Of a stretch of 64,000 nt of DNA, positions 55,001-64,000 are shown piece after piece (the first letter of the stretch is position 1; each line of letters begins with the position of its first letter). The notes below the pieces were generated by a model. It was not told the origin of the DNA. It saw only the letters and a list, made by a program, of their open reading frames with translations, and ran no database searches. Source of the DNA: Galbibacter orientalis DSM 19592 (GTDB taxonomy: Bacteria; Bacteroidota; Bacteroidia; Flavobacteriales; Flavobacteriaceae); contig NZ_JH651379.1 of the NCBI RefSeq assembly GCF_000260115.1, positions 2,521,466-2,585,465 of the forward strand, written 5' to 3'. The position numbers were made by a program, and so were the translations under genes.

Positions 55001-57063
55001 GATGATTCTTCTAATAATGATAAATCTACACTAGTTCCTTTCCCATTCTCAATACCTATACTTAACGTATTTGTTGTACCATCTAAACTTGCTGTTCCTA
55101 AATCCTGATCATCACTACTTATATATCCTGATAAATCAATCTCAGAAGCAGCACTGTTGTTTGTTATTCTTAACTTATCTCCTGTTAATTCTAAATCCTG
55201 TATCTCATTGGTTGCACTTAAATCCTCATCTGCCGATTCATGTGCTGCAAGAGCATTTGTGTTAGCTAATATTCCAGCATCAGCAGCTGTTTCATTTGCA
55301 TCCACATCCGATTGTACTGCAGCTATTGCATTGGTTGCAGCTGCTTCATTTGCATCCACATCCGATTGTACCGCAGCTATTGCATCGGTTGCAGCTATTT
55401 CATTTGCATCCACATCTGATTGTACTGCTGCTATTTCTGATGATTCTTCTAATGATGATAAATTGGCAATAGCACTAGCTCCATCTTCTATCGAAATTGT
55501 TAAATCAGTTCCACTTAATGTAGCAGATTCTAAATTCTGATTATCTGTATTCACTCCACTTAAATCAATCGAAAAATCATAATCTTTTCCTTCTGAATCA
55601 GGCGTTACTGTTATACTTCCATCTGTAGATGTAAGTGTTTGTATCTCATTGGTTACACTTAAATCTTCATCTGCCGATTCATGTGCTGCAAGAGCATTTG
55701 TGTTAGCTAATATTCCAGCATCAGCAGCTGCTTTATTTGTATCTACATCCGATTGTACCGCAGCTATTGCATTGGTTGCAGCTATTTCATTTGCATCCAC
55801 ATCCGATTGTACCGCAGCTATTGCATTGGTTGCAGCTATTTCATTTGCATCCACATCTGATTGTACTGCTGCTATTTCTGATGATTCTTCTAATAATGAT
55901 AAATCTACACTAGTTCCTTTCCCATTCTCAATACCTATACTTAACGTATTTGTTGTACCATCTAAACTTGCTGTTCCTAAATCCTGATCATCACTACTTA
56001 TATATCCTGATAAATCAATCTCAGAAGCAGCACTGTTGTTTGTTATTTTTAACTTATCTCCTGTTAATTCTAAATCCTGTATCTCATTGGTTGCACTTAA
56101 ATCTTCATCTGCCGATTCATGTGCTGCAAGAGCATTTGTATTAGCTAATATTCCAGCATCAGCAGCTGCTTTATTTGTATCTACATCCGATTGTACTGCA
56201 GCTATTGCATTGGTTGCAGCTGTTTCATTTGCATCCACATCCGATTGTACTGCAGCTATTGCATTGGTTGCAGCTGCTTCATTTGCATCCACATCTGATT
56301 GTACTGCTGCTATCTCTGATGATTCTTCTAATAATGATAAATCTACACTAGTTCCTTTCCCATTCTCAATACCTATACTTAACGTATTTGTTGTACCATC
56401 TAAACTTGCTGTTCCTAAATCCTGATCATCACTACTTATATATCCTGATAAATCAATCTCAGAAGCAGCACTGTTGTTTGTTATTTTTAACTTATCTCCT
56501 GTTAATTCTAAATCCTGTATCTCATTGGTTGCACTTAAATCCTCATCTGCCGATTCATGTGCTGCAAGAGCATTTGTGTTAGCTAATATTCCAGCATCAG
56601 CAGCTGCTTTATTTGTATCCACATCCGATTGTACTGCAGCTATTGCATTGGTTGCAGCTGCTTCATTTGCATCCACATCTGATTGTACTGCTGCTATTTC
56701 TGATGATTCTTCTAATGATGATAAATTGGCAATAGCACTAGCTCCATCTTCTATCGAAATTGTTAAATCAGTTCCACTTAATGTAGCAGATTCTAAATTC
56801 TGATTATCTGTATTCACTCCACTTAAATCAATCGAAAAATCATAATCTTTTCCTTCTGAATCAGGCGTTACTGTTATACTTCCATCTGTAGATGTAAGTG
56901 TTTGTATCTCATTGGTTGCACTTAAATCTTCATCTGCCGATTCATGTGCTGCAAGAGCATTTGTGTTAGCTAATATTCCAGCATCAGCAGCTGCTTTATT
57001 TGTATCTACATCCGATTGTACCGCAGCTATTGCATTGGTTGCAGCTGTTTCATTTGCATCCAC
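52063..57063 (-). CDS. C-terminal open segment of the repetitive fibre-like protein
   Basis: The frame is open from about 57251 down to the TAA at 52063; the first ATG is at 57063 (1666 aa), within the repeats, and no signal peptide or promoter is there, so independent expression is doubtful. It contains seven AGILANTNAL modules alternating with two kinds of beta-strand inserts (ITNNSAASEIDLSGYIS and the EGKDYDFSIDLSGVNTDNQ type), three DDQTASEVDYSN modules (53700-54270), an LSGYLDNTDDQ region and a C-terminal domain ending INVVFVVK. No T9SS C-terminal domain is seen. It is followed directly by the T9SS type B adhesin gene. Confidence 0.65.
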   Translation of the reverse strand: MDANETAATNAIAAVQSDVDTNKAAADAGILANTNALAAHESADEDLSATNEIQTLTSTDGSITVTPDSEGKDYDFSIDLSGVNTDNQNLESATLSGTDLTISIEDGASAIANLSSLEESSEIAAVQSDVDANEAAATNAIAAVQSDVDTNKAAADAGILANTNALAAHESADEDLSATNEIQDLELTGDKLKITNNSAASEIDLSGYISSDDQDLGTASLDGTTNTLSIGIENGKGTSVDLSLLEESSEIAAVQSDVDANEAAATNAIAAVQSDVDANETAATNAIAAVQSDVDTNKAAADAGILANTNALAAHESADEDLSATNEIQDLELTGDKLKITNNSAASEIDLSGYISSDDQDLGTASLDGTTNTLSIGIENGKGTSVDLSLLEESSEIAAVQSDVDANEIAATNAIAAVQSDVDANEIAATNAIAAVQSDVDTNKAAADAGILANTNALAAHESADEDLSVTNEIQTLTSTDGSITVTPDSEGKDYDFSIDLSGVNTDNQNLESATLSGTDLTISIEDGASAIANLSSLEESSEIAAVQSDVDANEIAATDAIAAVQSDVDANEAAATNAIAAVQSDVDANETAADAGILANTNALAAHESADEDLSATNEIQDLELTGDKLRITNNSAASEIDLSGYISSDDQDLGTASLDGTTNTLSIGIENGKGTSVDLSLLEESSEIAAVQSDVDANEAAATNAIAAVQSDVDTNKAAADAGILANTNALAAHESADEDLSATNEIQDLELTGDKLRITNNSAASEIDLSGYISSDDQDLGTASLDGTTNTLSIGIENGKGTSVDLSLLEESSEIAAVQSDVDANETAATNAIAAVQSDVDTNKAATDAGILANTNALAAHESADEDLSATNEIQTLTSTDGSVVATKDADNNYDLSVDASSTQFTSSEGLTATNVQSAIDEVAAGSSDDQTASEVDYSNRTSGLTAENTQAAIDELAASNAADGDTDDENELNTTFGVNGTNLELVDAGGTLQVALSDLGSDDQTASEVDYSNSTSGLTAGNTQAAIDELAASNAADGDTDDENELNTTFGVNGTNLELVDAGGTLQVALSDLGSDDQTASEVDYSNSTSGLTAENTQAAIDELAASNAADGDTDDENEIQALTSTDGSITVTPDSEGKDYDFSIDLSGVNTDDQALSLSGNDLVLEDGGSVNLSGYLDNTDDQGLSLATGNILTLEDGGTVDLTPYLDNTDDQTATEVTFSPAGNVSSNNVQDAIEEVQIDLDAAKTAANNSIDDLQSQIDANETAIDNHISADEDTNSTNELQDLNLTANVLTLSTPKTTENQIDLSGYIDNTDEQELAITGNTLSISNGNSIILPTPDGSETLIKNGTTTTVSGTGVSGGEYQIEVADAAITNAKLADDAVTTDKILLHAVTDSKIADGAVNGYKISNLAVEAKHINQEVAGVGLTKNPTSGALDVDIASINGDGDITSNDLTVTGGANATFNNVTLEIAEGVVTSTEIKDETIATADIADEAITTAKIKNGTANQILTTNAAGDGVEWKEQTASSISLDTELDVDGDGTNETNTNEAISAMSKVTAKAARIFYPPSIALNASAVSTGNTRDLHEDYVSQYGSPMVSSTSAPSSGIPTYGEDELYYYVTYYDTDVFENVSISDTGVLSYDIKAVPSDYNSLINVVFVVK

Positions 57064-58330
57064 ATCCGATTGTACTGCTGCTATTTCTGATGATTCTTCT
57101 AATAATGATAAATCTACACTAGTTCCTTTCCCATTCTCAATACCTATACTTAACGTATTTGTTGTACCATCTAAACTTGCTGTTCCTAAATCCTGATCAT
57201 CACTACTTATATATCCTGATAAATCAATCTCAGAAGCAGCACTGTTGTTTGTTATTTTAACTTATCTCCTGTTAATTCTAAATCCTGTATCTCATTGGTT
57301 GCACTTAAATCCTCATCTGCCGATTCATGTGCTGCAAGAGCATTTGTGTTAGCTAATATTCCAGCATCAGCAGCTGCTTTATTTGTATCTACATCCGATT
57401 GTACCGCAGCTATTGCATTGGTTGCAGCTGTTTCATTTGCATCCACATCCGACTGTACTGCTGCTATTTCTGATGATTCTTCTAATAATGATAAATCTAC
57501 ACTAGTTCCTTTCCCATTCTCAATACCTATACTTAACGTATTTGTTGTACCATCTAAACTTGCTGTTCCTAAATCCTGATCATCACTACTTATATATCCT
57601 GATAAATCAATCTCAGAAGCAGCACTGTTGTTTGTTATTTTAACTTATCTCCTGTTAATTCTAAATCCTGTATCTCATTGGTTGCACTTAAATCTTCATC
57701 TGCCGATTCATGTGCTGCAAGAGCATTTGTGTTAGCTAATATTCCAGCATCAGCAGCTGCTTTATTTGTATCTACATCCGATTGTACTGCAGCTATTGCA
57801 TTGGTTGCAGCTGCTTCATTTGCATCCACATCCGATTGTACCGCAGCTATTGCATCGGTTGCAGCTATTTCATTTGCATCCACATCTGATTGTACTGCTG
57901 CTATTTCTGATGATTCTTCTAATAATGATAAATCTACACTAGTTCCTTTCCCATTCTCAATACCTATACTTAACGTATTTGTTGTACCATCTAAACTTGC
58001 TGTTCCTAAATCCTGATCATCACTACTTATATATCCTGATAAATCAATCTCAGAAGCAGCACTGTTGTTTGTTATTTTTAACTTATCTCCTGTTAATTCT
58101 AAATCCTGTATCTCATTGGTTGCACTTAAATCCTCATCTGCCGATTCATGTGCTGCAAGAGCATTTGTGTTAGCTAATATTCCAGCATCAGCAGCTGCTT
58201 TATTTGTATCTACATCCGACTGTACTGCAGCTATTGCATCAGTTGCAGCTATTTCATTTGCATCCACATCCGATTGTACCGCAGCTATTGCATCTGCATT
58301 TGTTCCTATGGAAGTTGTATTTGAAGTAAT
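54440..58330. repeat. tandem long repeats, 384/438-bp units
   Basis: Near-identical DNA units of 384 bp, or 438 bp when one extra 54-bp (18-codon) subunit is present, repeated about ten times inside the fibre-like gene. Unit boundaries can be followed from CCTGTTAATTCTAAATCCTG at about 54797, 55181, 56060, 56498, 57266, 57649 and 58087. A second, 383-bp-spaced duplication is at 58288-58960 and a 237-bp triplication at 53700-54270. High identity makes unit gain, loss and misassembly likely. Confidence 0.9.
57252..57634 (-). pseudogene. middle repeat unit between the two frameshifts
   Basis: One complete 384-bp unit (383 bp here) in its own frame. The open part includes an ATG at 57446 (MDANETAATNAI...) and ends at the TAA at 57252. 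It differs from neighbours by only a few bases, so recent unit duplication or conversion explains why both breaks are identical. Confidence 0.6.
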
Positions 58331-59413
58331 GTTTGTTTCATTAGTGGTTACTCTTGTACCTAAATTAGTGATATCAGTAGCATTTGTTGTAATGGCAGCT
58401 TTGTTAGTTAATATATCCTCAGTGTTTGTAGTTATATTTGTTGTATTAGCTGCAACTCCTGACTGCAAAACTGCATCATCATAAAATGCACCCCCATCTG
58501 ATCCTACTTCTACATCATTATCATCATCGCCACTTACAATTGTTTGATTTGATGCTGTAATTGCTCCATCCACATATGTCTTTACAGCCAACTCTGTCGG
58601 GAACTTTGTATTAGTATCATCCGCTAAAGTAACATCTGCTGATTTATTTGATGCATCTTCCTTTAAAGCTATTGCATCTGCATTTGTTCCTATGGAAGTT
58701 GTATTTGAAGTAATGTTTGTTTCATTAGTGGTTACTCTTGTACCTAAATTAGTGATATCAGTAGCATTTGTTGTAATGGCAGCTTTGTTAGTTAATATAT
58801 CCTCAGTGTTTGTAGTTATATTTGTTGTATTAGCTGCAACTCCTGACTGCAAAACTGCATCATCATAAAATGCACCCCCATCTGATCCTACTTCTACATC
58901 ATTATCATCATCGCCACTTACAATTGTTTGATTTGATGCTGTAATTGCTCCATCCACATAACTCTTCGTTGCTGCATCTTGATTTGCTGTTGGAATTCCT
59001 AAATTAGTAATCACAATTCCATTTGCATCTGCTCCTTCTCCTAATACATTTGCTAAATCTTGCTCATCCTTATCTATTGCATCAGCAATTTCATCAAAAG
59101 ATACATGAACTTGTCCTCCATCACTATCGGTAATAACTAATTGCTTGTTCTCTGTATCTACTTCAAATTCTTTGTTTGTTACTATATTCCCAGATGTTAA
59201 TTCCCAAGAATCTCCATCCCAGAAATATAAAATTCCAGTATCGGTATTTATATAAATATCTCCAAGATCTGCTGGATAGAAGGTAACTCCAGGTGCTGTT
59301 ACATCCGTACCTTTAATTACCTCACAATTACATTGATTTTCAAGGTTTATGGTTGTTTGAGAAAACGCAAACCCAGAAATAAGCAATACAATAATTATAA
59401 TTCCGTTTTTCAT
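57635..59413 (-). CDS. N-terminal open segment of the repetitive fibre-like protein
   Basis: The 592-aa product actually readable from the start codon. It has a cleavable signal peptide (GFAFSQ) and a small conserved N-terminal domain with CNC near residue 30. Two near-identical blocks of about 128 residues follow (TYVDGAITASNQTIV...GTNADAIA), with Asn/Thr-rich heptad-like spacing suggesting a trimeric coiled coil or phage-tail-fibre-like stalk. Then come the first two AGILANTNAL modules. It ends at the premature stop after TGDKLK. Without the downstream part it has no visible cell-surface anchor. Confidence 0.7.
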   Translation of the reverse strand: MKNGIIIIVLLISGFAFSQTTINLENQCNCEVIKGTDVTAPGVTFYPADLGDIYINTDTGILYFWDGDSWELTSGNIVTNKEFEVDTENKQLVITDSDGGQVHVSFDEIADAIDKDEQDLANVLGEGADANGIVITNLGIPTANQDAATKSYVDGAITASNQTIVSGDDDNDVEVGSDGGAFYDDAVLQSGVAANTTNITTNTEDILTNKAAITTNATDITNLGTRVTTNETNITSNTTSIGTNADAIALKEDASNKSADVTLADDTNTKFPTELAVKTYVDGAITASNQTIVSGDDDNDVEVGSDGGAFYDDAVLQSGVAANTTNITTNTEDILTNKAAITTNATDITNLGTRVTTNETNITSNTTSIGTNADAIAAVQSDVDANEIAATDAIAAVQSDVDTNKAAADAGILANTNALAAHESADEDLSATNEIQDLELTGDKLKITNNSAASEIDLSGYISSDDQDLGTASLDGTTNTLSIGIENGKGTSVDLSLLEESSEIAAVQSDVDANEIAATDAIAAVQSDVDANEAAATNAIAAVQSDVDTNKAAADAGILANTNALAAHESADEDLSATNEIQDLELTGDKLK

Positions 59414-59737
59414 TCTTAATTTAATTTCTTAACAATAATTATCTTAAAATTTAAACAGCAAATTCCACTGCTGTCTAAACAACATTAAATTTTATTTAAT
59501 AAATTTTGGTGTATTTTTTAGCTACATCCTTTCTAAAAAAATTAGATCTTTAAGATGTAAAACTCATTTATTTGAGAGTAGTTGGTTTTCATTTTTATAT
59601 GAGGTTTGAAATAGGTTTTCTTTTTATTTTCAATCTTCAAAACTACTGTAAAACAAAAGCTTAATAAAAAAAATGATGTGTAATAAAGCTATTATGTTGT
59701 ATGGTCGATTAACAGTATTTTTTACAGATTAACTACA

Positions 59738-62374
59738 TTAATTTTTGTTTACACGGTAGGTTTTATTTCTATTTGTTATGACTGTTTGAACACGAACAAA
59801 TAATTTTGCATTTTCAGAAACATACTCACATCCACCTTCTGTGTTATTAATTACTAATCTGTATACATATCCTTCTTTTTCGATTTCTGGATTTAACACT
59901 TCTAAACTCGCTGTAGTGTATCCACTATAATTTATAGCATCTGTAATATCTGAGAAAGTAGTACCTCCATCTGTACTTTCTTGCCATTGATAGGTGTTTA
60001 CGTTTTTAGCAGTAACCGAAAAACTAGCATTATTCCCCACAAATACCGTTTGATCCTCAGGTTGATTTCCTTCGTTAATTACAAATGGAGTAATTTTTGT
60101 AACGGCCGAAACATCAGGAAAAGTTTCCCCTGAATTAAGTCCCCCATACTCAACCAAATATCCTTTAGGTTGGTATGCTCCACTAGTAGCTCCAGTATTT
60201 GAGAGGTCATTCCATGAACCATCAAAACCAGTTCCTGGGGCGTTGATATGCGCATAATCTTCATCTCCCGATTGGTTTGGCTCTCCGGTATTCCAATTAG
60301 CATACATTCCATTTACTACAGTTCCTCCTCCAGTACCCTGCCAAAATTGCTGACCAGCTTCTGGTCCAGTTACCCATTTCCATTCCCCTTCAACAGCAGC
60401 ATCACTTGCTCCAATCCAGCCAGCCCCTGGCGATTGCTCGCCTAATAAAGCAGCTTCATCTGCTGAAGTTATAGTAGCTAAATATCCTTGTACGCCATAA
60501 AAATTTCTGGCTTCGGCTGCTGCTTTAGCTACTGTCCATGTAATTCCTTCAGAAGGGATATATTCATAGTAATGACCAGAAGATTCTAAGAAATTTAATT
60601 CCGATAAAACAATGGAAATATCTTTAGTAGCATCATTTAAAACCGCAGTAGAACTATAACGAACCGCTAAAACTGCTTGCTCAAAAGCTTCAAGTGTAGC
60701 AGGACCTGTAAGAGTAAGCTTCCCTTCTGTTGGATTCCAACTTGAAGTAATTCCAGTAATCGAATTATTATAACTCAATAAATCTCCATCATCATAATTT
60801 TCTGAAATTTGAATAAATACCTTTTCGAGACTGTCTTGATCGTCGGTTATACTAACGCTCTCCACTATTGGGGTAGAACCACCTATACAATGAATAAGAT
60901 TTCCAACCGCATTAATTTCTGGCGGATTGTTATCAATTCCATCATTAGCATCTCTAAAATCAACATCCCCTCCAGAATTAACATCCGAATCCATATCTGG
61001 CAAAACTACAGCCCCTGTTAAAGGGTTATCTATTGTTCCACCAGGATCTGCATATCCAACGGATGTATCTGTACTATTATCTAAACCATCATTATCACTA
61101 TCTGCATTACTAAGTGTTAATCCAGCTTCAAGGGCATCATTATTGCCTTGATCATCACTATTAATATCTAAAAAATCTGGAGTTCCATCACCATCAGTAT
61201 CTACAGGAATAATTCCATTCGCTCCATATGCATTATCCACCCCGTTTGTTCTGTTTCCAGAAGGTGCAATATAACCTAAGGTGGTTTGAGCTTCTACATT
61301 ATCAGGAATTCCATCACCATCACTATCAAGATCTTTATAATCGGGAATCCCATCATTATCTGTGTCTACTGTGGAACAATCGTTACTTGGCAAAGTATAA
61401 GTTGCACCATAAATTCTAAATCCAATTTGGTAAGCTATAATTTTTACATATTGTAAAGAAGATTTTGTAACTATATTTAATGTTGATTTGGTTGGCCTTG
61501 CTACTCCTTGACCTACATACCCCTCGTTACTTACTCCAGTTGAGTTGGTTTTTTCTATATTAAAATCAGAACCACTAACTGAAGGATCAGCTTCTACAAC
61601 TAATGATATTGTTGAACCTATTGGCAATACTTGAGGGAATTTCAGGAAAAGATTAGACTGCCCTTCATAATTACCTACAGCATTATTTGCATATGTTGTT
61701 CCTGGAAATCCTTCAACGTTAGCAACATTGTAAAAGTATTGGATATTCTTAGCCTCTTGAACATATCCTACAGATTTACACTCTACATCATTTAATATTC
61801 CATCTCCATCTACATCCTTATCTGTATTATCTTTCACGCCATCTTTGTCCAAATCGTTACATAAACCAGAAAGTATTGAAAAAGGTAATGGTCTTTTATT
61901 TATACTTGGACCAGCATAAGAAACAGAAAGATTACTGCTTCCTCCATTTTCATAAAATAATATTTGTATCGAATGTTTCCCAGACGGTAACCAAACTCCA
62001 CCTGACCGCTCTTGACTCCCATGATTCCCATCATTACTTACAACTTGAGTGCCATTTATATATAGTTTAGAACCATCATCGGAAGTAGTATAAAAAGTGT
62101 AATTACCAGCCGTAGTAATATTAATATATCCTCGGTAACGTATGGAATATGTATCTGCATCACCAGGGTCTATAGTGTTCTGAAGAGCTCCAACGTCAAA
62201 GTTTCCTATCTGCCCCATTCCTAATGAACCAGAAGTAGGAATATTATCTACTGTATTCCCAGAAGGGACACCTTCATAAAATTCATAATCCAACACCCCA
62301 GAGCATGGCGGAGTTTGGCCGTAAATAAGGATTGGAAACAAAAGTAAGTATACTAAAAAACAAAGTTTATTCAT
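59738..62374 (-). CDS. PA14 / thrombospondin-3 / C-type-lectin surface protein
   Basis: Secreted protein of 878 aa, probably an adhesin or glycan binder. Domains in order: signal peptide ending IYGQ; PA14 domain at about 25-165 ([29 protein letters not shown]); calcium-binding thrombospondin type 3 repeats at about 172-195, 335-365 and 390-480 ([19 protein letters not shown]); a cadherin-like segment; a C-type-lectin-like domain at about 610-745 ([40 protein letters not shown]); and an Ig-like domain. It ends TYRVNKN with no T9SS C-terminal domain. It heads the surface-protein locus. The 59414-59737 and 62375-62685 gaps show nothing recognisable. Confidence 0.85.
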   Translation of the reverse strand: MNKLCFLVYLLLFPILIYGQTPPCSGVLDYEFYEGVPSGNTVDNIPTSGSLGMGQIGNFDVGALQNTIDPGDADTYSIRYRGYINITTAGNYTFYTTSDDGSKLYINGTQVVSNDGNHGSQERSGGVWLPSGKHSIQILFYENGGSSNLSVSYAGPSINKRPLPFSILSGLCNDLDKDGVKDNTDKDVDGDGILNDVECKSVGYVQEAKNIQYFYNVANVEGFPGTTYANNAVGNYEGQSNLFLKFPQVLPIGSTISLVVEADPSVSGSDFNIEKTNSTGVSNEGYVGQGVARPTKSTLNIVTKSSLQYVKIIAYQIGFRIYGATYTLPSNDCSTVDTDNDGIPDYKDLDSDGDGIPDNVEAQTTLGYIAPSGNRTNGVDNAYGANGIIPVDTDGDGTPDFLDINSDDQGNNDALEAGLTLSNADSDNDGLDNSTDTSVGYADPGGTIDNPLTGAVVLPDMDSDVNSGGDVDFRDANDGIDNNPPEINAVGNLIHCIGGSTPIVESVSITDDQDSLEKVFIQISENYDDGDLLSYNNSITGITSSWNPTEGKLTLTGPATLEAFEQAVLAVRYSSTAVLNDATKDISIVLSELNFLESSGHYYEYIPSEGITWTVAKAAAEARNFYGVQGYLATITSADEAALLGEQSPGAGWIGASDAAVEGEWKWVTGPEAGQQFWQGTGGGTVVNGMYANWNTGEPNQSGDEDYAHINAPGTGFDGSWNDLSNTGATSGAYQPKGYLVEYGGLNSGETFPDVSAVTKITPFVINEGNQPEDQTVFVGNNASFSVTAKNVNTYQWQESTDGGTTFSDITDAINYSGYTTASLEVLNPEIEKEGYVYRLVINNTEGGCEYVSENAKLFVRVQTVITNRNKTYRVNKN

Positions 62375-62655
62375 TAGGATTGAGGGGTGTAGGTTAATTT
62401 AATATTTTGAAACAATTCAAGTAATTTTTCTAATTTAGTTCTTGTTAATATTTTGTTAAAGCGAAAATTATCCTACAAATATATTATGCTTGCATACTAT
62501 ATTGAAAATAAAAAAGACTATACACACTAATCTATCGATGAAATACATAAAGGTTATAATCACCTATATTCTATTTTTTTAGTTAAACGTTTTAGTTTTA
62601 AAACATTCATTTATAAAATATTGAACTAAATAGTGGCATTTGATCTTTATTAATT

Positions 62656-62663
62656 TATTTTTG
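62656..62663 (+). promoter_or_regulatory. -7 element of prfC
   Basis: TATTTTTG, exact TAnnTTTG, 22 bp before the prfC start. The nearest TTTG is too close to be a normal -33 element. Confidence 0.4.
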
Positions 62664-62685
62664 CAGTCCTTAAAAAAAGGTAAGC

Positions 62686-64000
62686 ATGCGTTTAGAAGAA
62701 GAAATTAAAAGAAGGAGAACATTTGGGATTATTTCTCACCCAGATGCTGGTAAAACAACATTAACCGAAAAGCTTTTGCTTTTTGGTGGCGCTATTCAAG
62801 AAGCTGGGGCTGTTAAAAGCAATAAAATAAAAAAAGGAGCTACAAGCGATTTTATGGAGATTGAGCGCCAGAGAGGGATTTCTGTAGCTACTTCTGTATT
62901 AGCTTTTAACTATCAGAATAAAAAAATTAATATTCTTGACACCCCTGGACATAAGGATTTTGCTGAAGATACTTTTAGAACGCTTACCGCAGTAGACAGT
63001 GTTATTGTAGTAATAGATGTTGCTAAAGGGGTGGAGGAACAAACCGAGAAATTGGTTGAAGTTTGCCGCATGCGCAACATTCCAATGATTGTTTTTATAA
63101 ACAAATTAGACCGTGAAGGAAAGGATGCCTTTGATCTTTTAGATGAAGTAGAACAAAAACTTAATTTAAAAGTTACTCCGCTTAGTTTTCCTATCGGAAT
63201 GGGATACGATTTTAAAGGAATTTATAATGTTTGGGAAAAAAACATCAATCTTTTTAGTGGCGACAGTAAAAAGAACATCGAAGAAACCATTGCTTTTGAT
63301 GATGTTACTAACCCCGATTTAGATAAAATAATTGGCGAAAAATCTGCTAAAGATTTACGAGAAAACCTAGAATTGGTTTATGAGGTATATCCAGATTTTA
63401 ACCGTGAAGAATATTTAAAAGGCGATTTACAACCTGTGTTTTTTGGCTCTGCTTTAAATAATTTTGGAGTTAGAGAACTTTTAGATTGCTTTGTTGATAT
63501 TGCCCCTACACCGCTTCCAAAAAAAGCAGAAGAACGCTTGGTTGATCCTAATGAAAAAGAATTTTCTGGTTTTGTTTTTAAAATCCATGCTAATATGGAT
63601 CCTAAACACCGAGATCGATTAGCTTTTATAAAAATAGTTTCTGGTACTTTTGAAAGAAATACGCCATACTTACATGTTAGAAATAATAAAAAATTAAAAT
63701 TCTCTAGCCCTAATGCCTTTTTTGCTGAAAAGAAAGAGATTGTAGATATTTCTTATGCTGGAGATATTGTTGGGTTACACGATACAGGGAATTTCAAAAT
63801 TGGTGACACTTTAACGCAAGGGGAAGCGCTCAACTTTAAAGGCGTACCTAGTTTTTCTCCTGAACACTTCCGCTATATTAATAATGCAGACCCAATGAAG
63901 GCTAAACAACTAGACAAAGGAATTAGTCAGTTAATGGATGAAGGGGTTGCTCAGTTATTCACTTTAGAAATGAATAATCGAAAAATTATTGGTACTGTTG
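62686..64000 (+). CDS. prfC: peptide chain release factor 3 (partial, cut by window end)
   Basis: GTPase that recycles release factors 1 and 2 from the ribosome. The first 438 codons are in the window and are intact. The start is ATG 62686 ([14 protein letters not shown]), with AAAAAAAGG a few bases upstream, one of the few purine-rich ribosome-site-like sequences here. G motifs are clear: P-loop HPDAGKTT at residues 18-25, ERQRGISV switch I, DTPGH and NKLDRE. The RF3-type reading rather than EF-G is supported by [16 protein letters not shown] and by the domain order. The frame is still open at the window edge. Confidence 0.95.
   Translation, partial: MRLEEEIKRRRTFGIISHPDAGKTTLTEKLLLFGGAIQEAGAVKSNKIKKGATSDFMEIERQRGISVATSVLAFNYQNKKINILDTPGHKDFAEDTFRTLTAVDSVIVVIDVAKGVEEQTEKLVEVCRMRNIPMIVFINKLDREGKDAFDLLDEVEQKLNLKVTPLSFPIGMGYDFKGIYNVWEKNINLFSGDSKKNIEETIAFDDVTNPDLDKIIGEKSAKDLRENLELVYEVYPDFNREEYLKGDLQPVFFGSALNNFGVRELLDCFVDIAPTPLPKKAEERLVDPNEKEFSGFVFKIHANMDPKHRDRLAFIKIVSGTFERNTPYLHVRNNKKLKFSSPNAFFAEKKEIVDISYAGDIVGLHDTGNFKIGDTLTQGEALNFKGVPSFSPEHFRYINNADPMKAKQLDKGISQLMDEGVAQLFTLEMNNRKIIGTV

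Larger units (their letters stand above)
52063..59413 (-). pseudogene. giant repetitive fibre-like surface protein, two frameshifts
   Basis: If two missing bases are restored, one 2450-codon reading frame runs from ATG 59413 to TAA 52063. Both breaks fall at the same place in two adjacent repeat units: the coding run AAAAA after GATAAGTT is AAAA (at about 57256-57259 and 57640-57643), giving an immediate TAA after TGDKLK; three other units keep AAAAA and two carry AGAAT. The protein has a signal peptide, an N-terminal domain also seen before fibre proteins (IYINTDTGILYFWDGDSWE), then ten AGILANTNALAAHESADEDLS modules with 18-residue AAVQSDVDANExAATNAI units between them, three DDQTASEVDYSN modules and a C-terminal non-CTD domain. 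It may be a true pseudogene, phase-variable or a homopolymer error. Confidence 0.75.

Noticed and set aside
54440-58484. A series of plus-strand open frames of 64-139 codons through the fibre gene, repeating the same Ala/Ser-rich and His/Leu-rich translations
   Set aside because: They are antisense shadows of the 384-bp repeats and recur with the unit period; they have no start context of their own.
52063-58960. Regular repeats that might suggest a CRISPR array
   Set aside because: Units are 384-438 bp with no short spacers, and they translate as protein repeats in one frame.
59726-59738. CAGATTAACTACA, resembling the 58-bp tRNA-linked repeat
   Set aside because: Only 13 bases match and the following sequence belongs to the end of a coding region; taken as chance.

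Overview
The window is a low-GC chromosomal segment of a gliding-type marine or soil bacterium of the family Flavobacteriaceae (Bacteroidota). The call rests on gldJ and porV (gliding motility and type IX secretion, T9SS), a PorP/SprF protein next to a surface protein with a gliding-motility-associated C-terminal sorting domain, paired Tat-type ferritin-like proteins, and promoters of the Bacteroidota form TTTG-N19-TAnnTTTG. Shine-Dalgarno sequences are mostly absent. Genus and species cannot be fixed from the sequence.

Layout. 1-3661: a zinc carboxypeptidase, a Nudix hydrolase back to back with pyrE, and a small SRPBCC protein, closed by a bidirectional terminator. 3662-5025: a complete IS256-family insertion sequence with an 8-bp target duplication. 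5046-9868: a compact leftward operon (M28 peptidase, SDR, SprT-like, manC, DUF389 protein). 10240-13558: pdhA-pdhC and cytidine deaminase. 13894-18399: porV and, divergently, gldJ then murF; the sortase gene porU that I would expect between porV and gldJ is not there. 18594-21960: two ferritin-like proteins, then a variable stretch with a lone TIMP-like lipoprotein, a large inverted repeat and a broken PIN-domain gene. 21956-26204: an MGH1-like glycoside hydrolase and a ClC chloride channel. 26351-26571: two tRNA-Val genes. 26641-33747: a leftward metabolic and transport run (anmK, amino-acid dehydrogenase, nhaD, exbB, exbD, tonB, folC). 33834-43578: acyl-CoA dehydrogenase, gltBD, a DUF819 transporter and a DUF4369 lipoprotein. 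43824-45445: marC between two paralogous four-helix membrane proteins. 45952-48447: tRNA-Thr, a small conserved protein, manA, a 6-pyruvoyl-tetrahydropterin-synthase-like gene and idi. 48769-62374: a 13.6-kb surface-protein locus (PorP/SprF, a T9SS type B adhesin, a giant internally repeated fibre-like protein broken by two identical frameshifts, and a PA14/C-type-lectin protein). 62686 to the end: prfC, cut by the window edge.

How it works together. Core metabolism dominates: pyrimidine salvage, pyruvate oxidation, GDP-mannose supply from both manA and manC, glutamate synthesis, peptidoglycan building and recycling. The cell-surface theme is GldJ, PorV and the large adhesin locus, all using the T9SS. 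The most unusual non-coding content is three families of dispersed intergenic repeats. One has six copies whose three predicted hairpins are kept by compensatory base changes between copies. One flanks the marC block and carries a GAGACA minisatellite. One sits at the same place downstream of the terminators of two unrelated tRNA loci.
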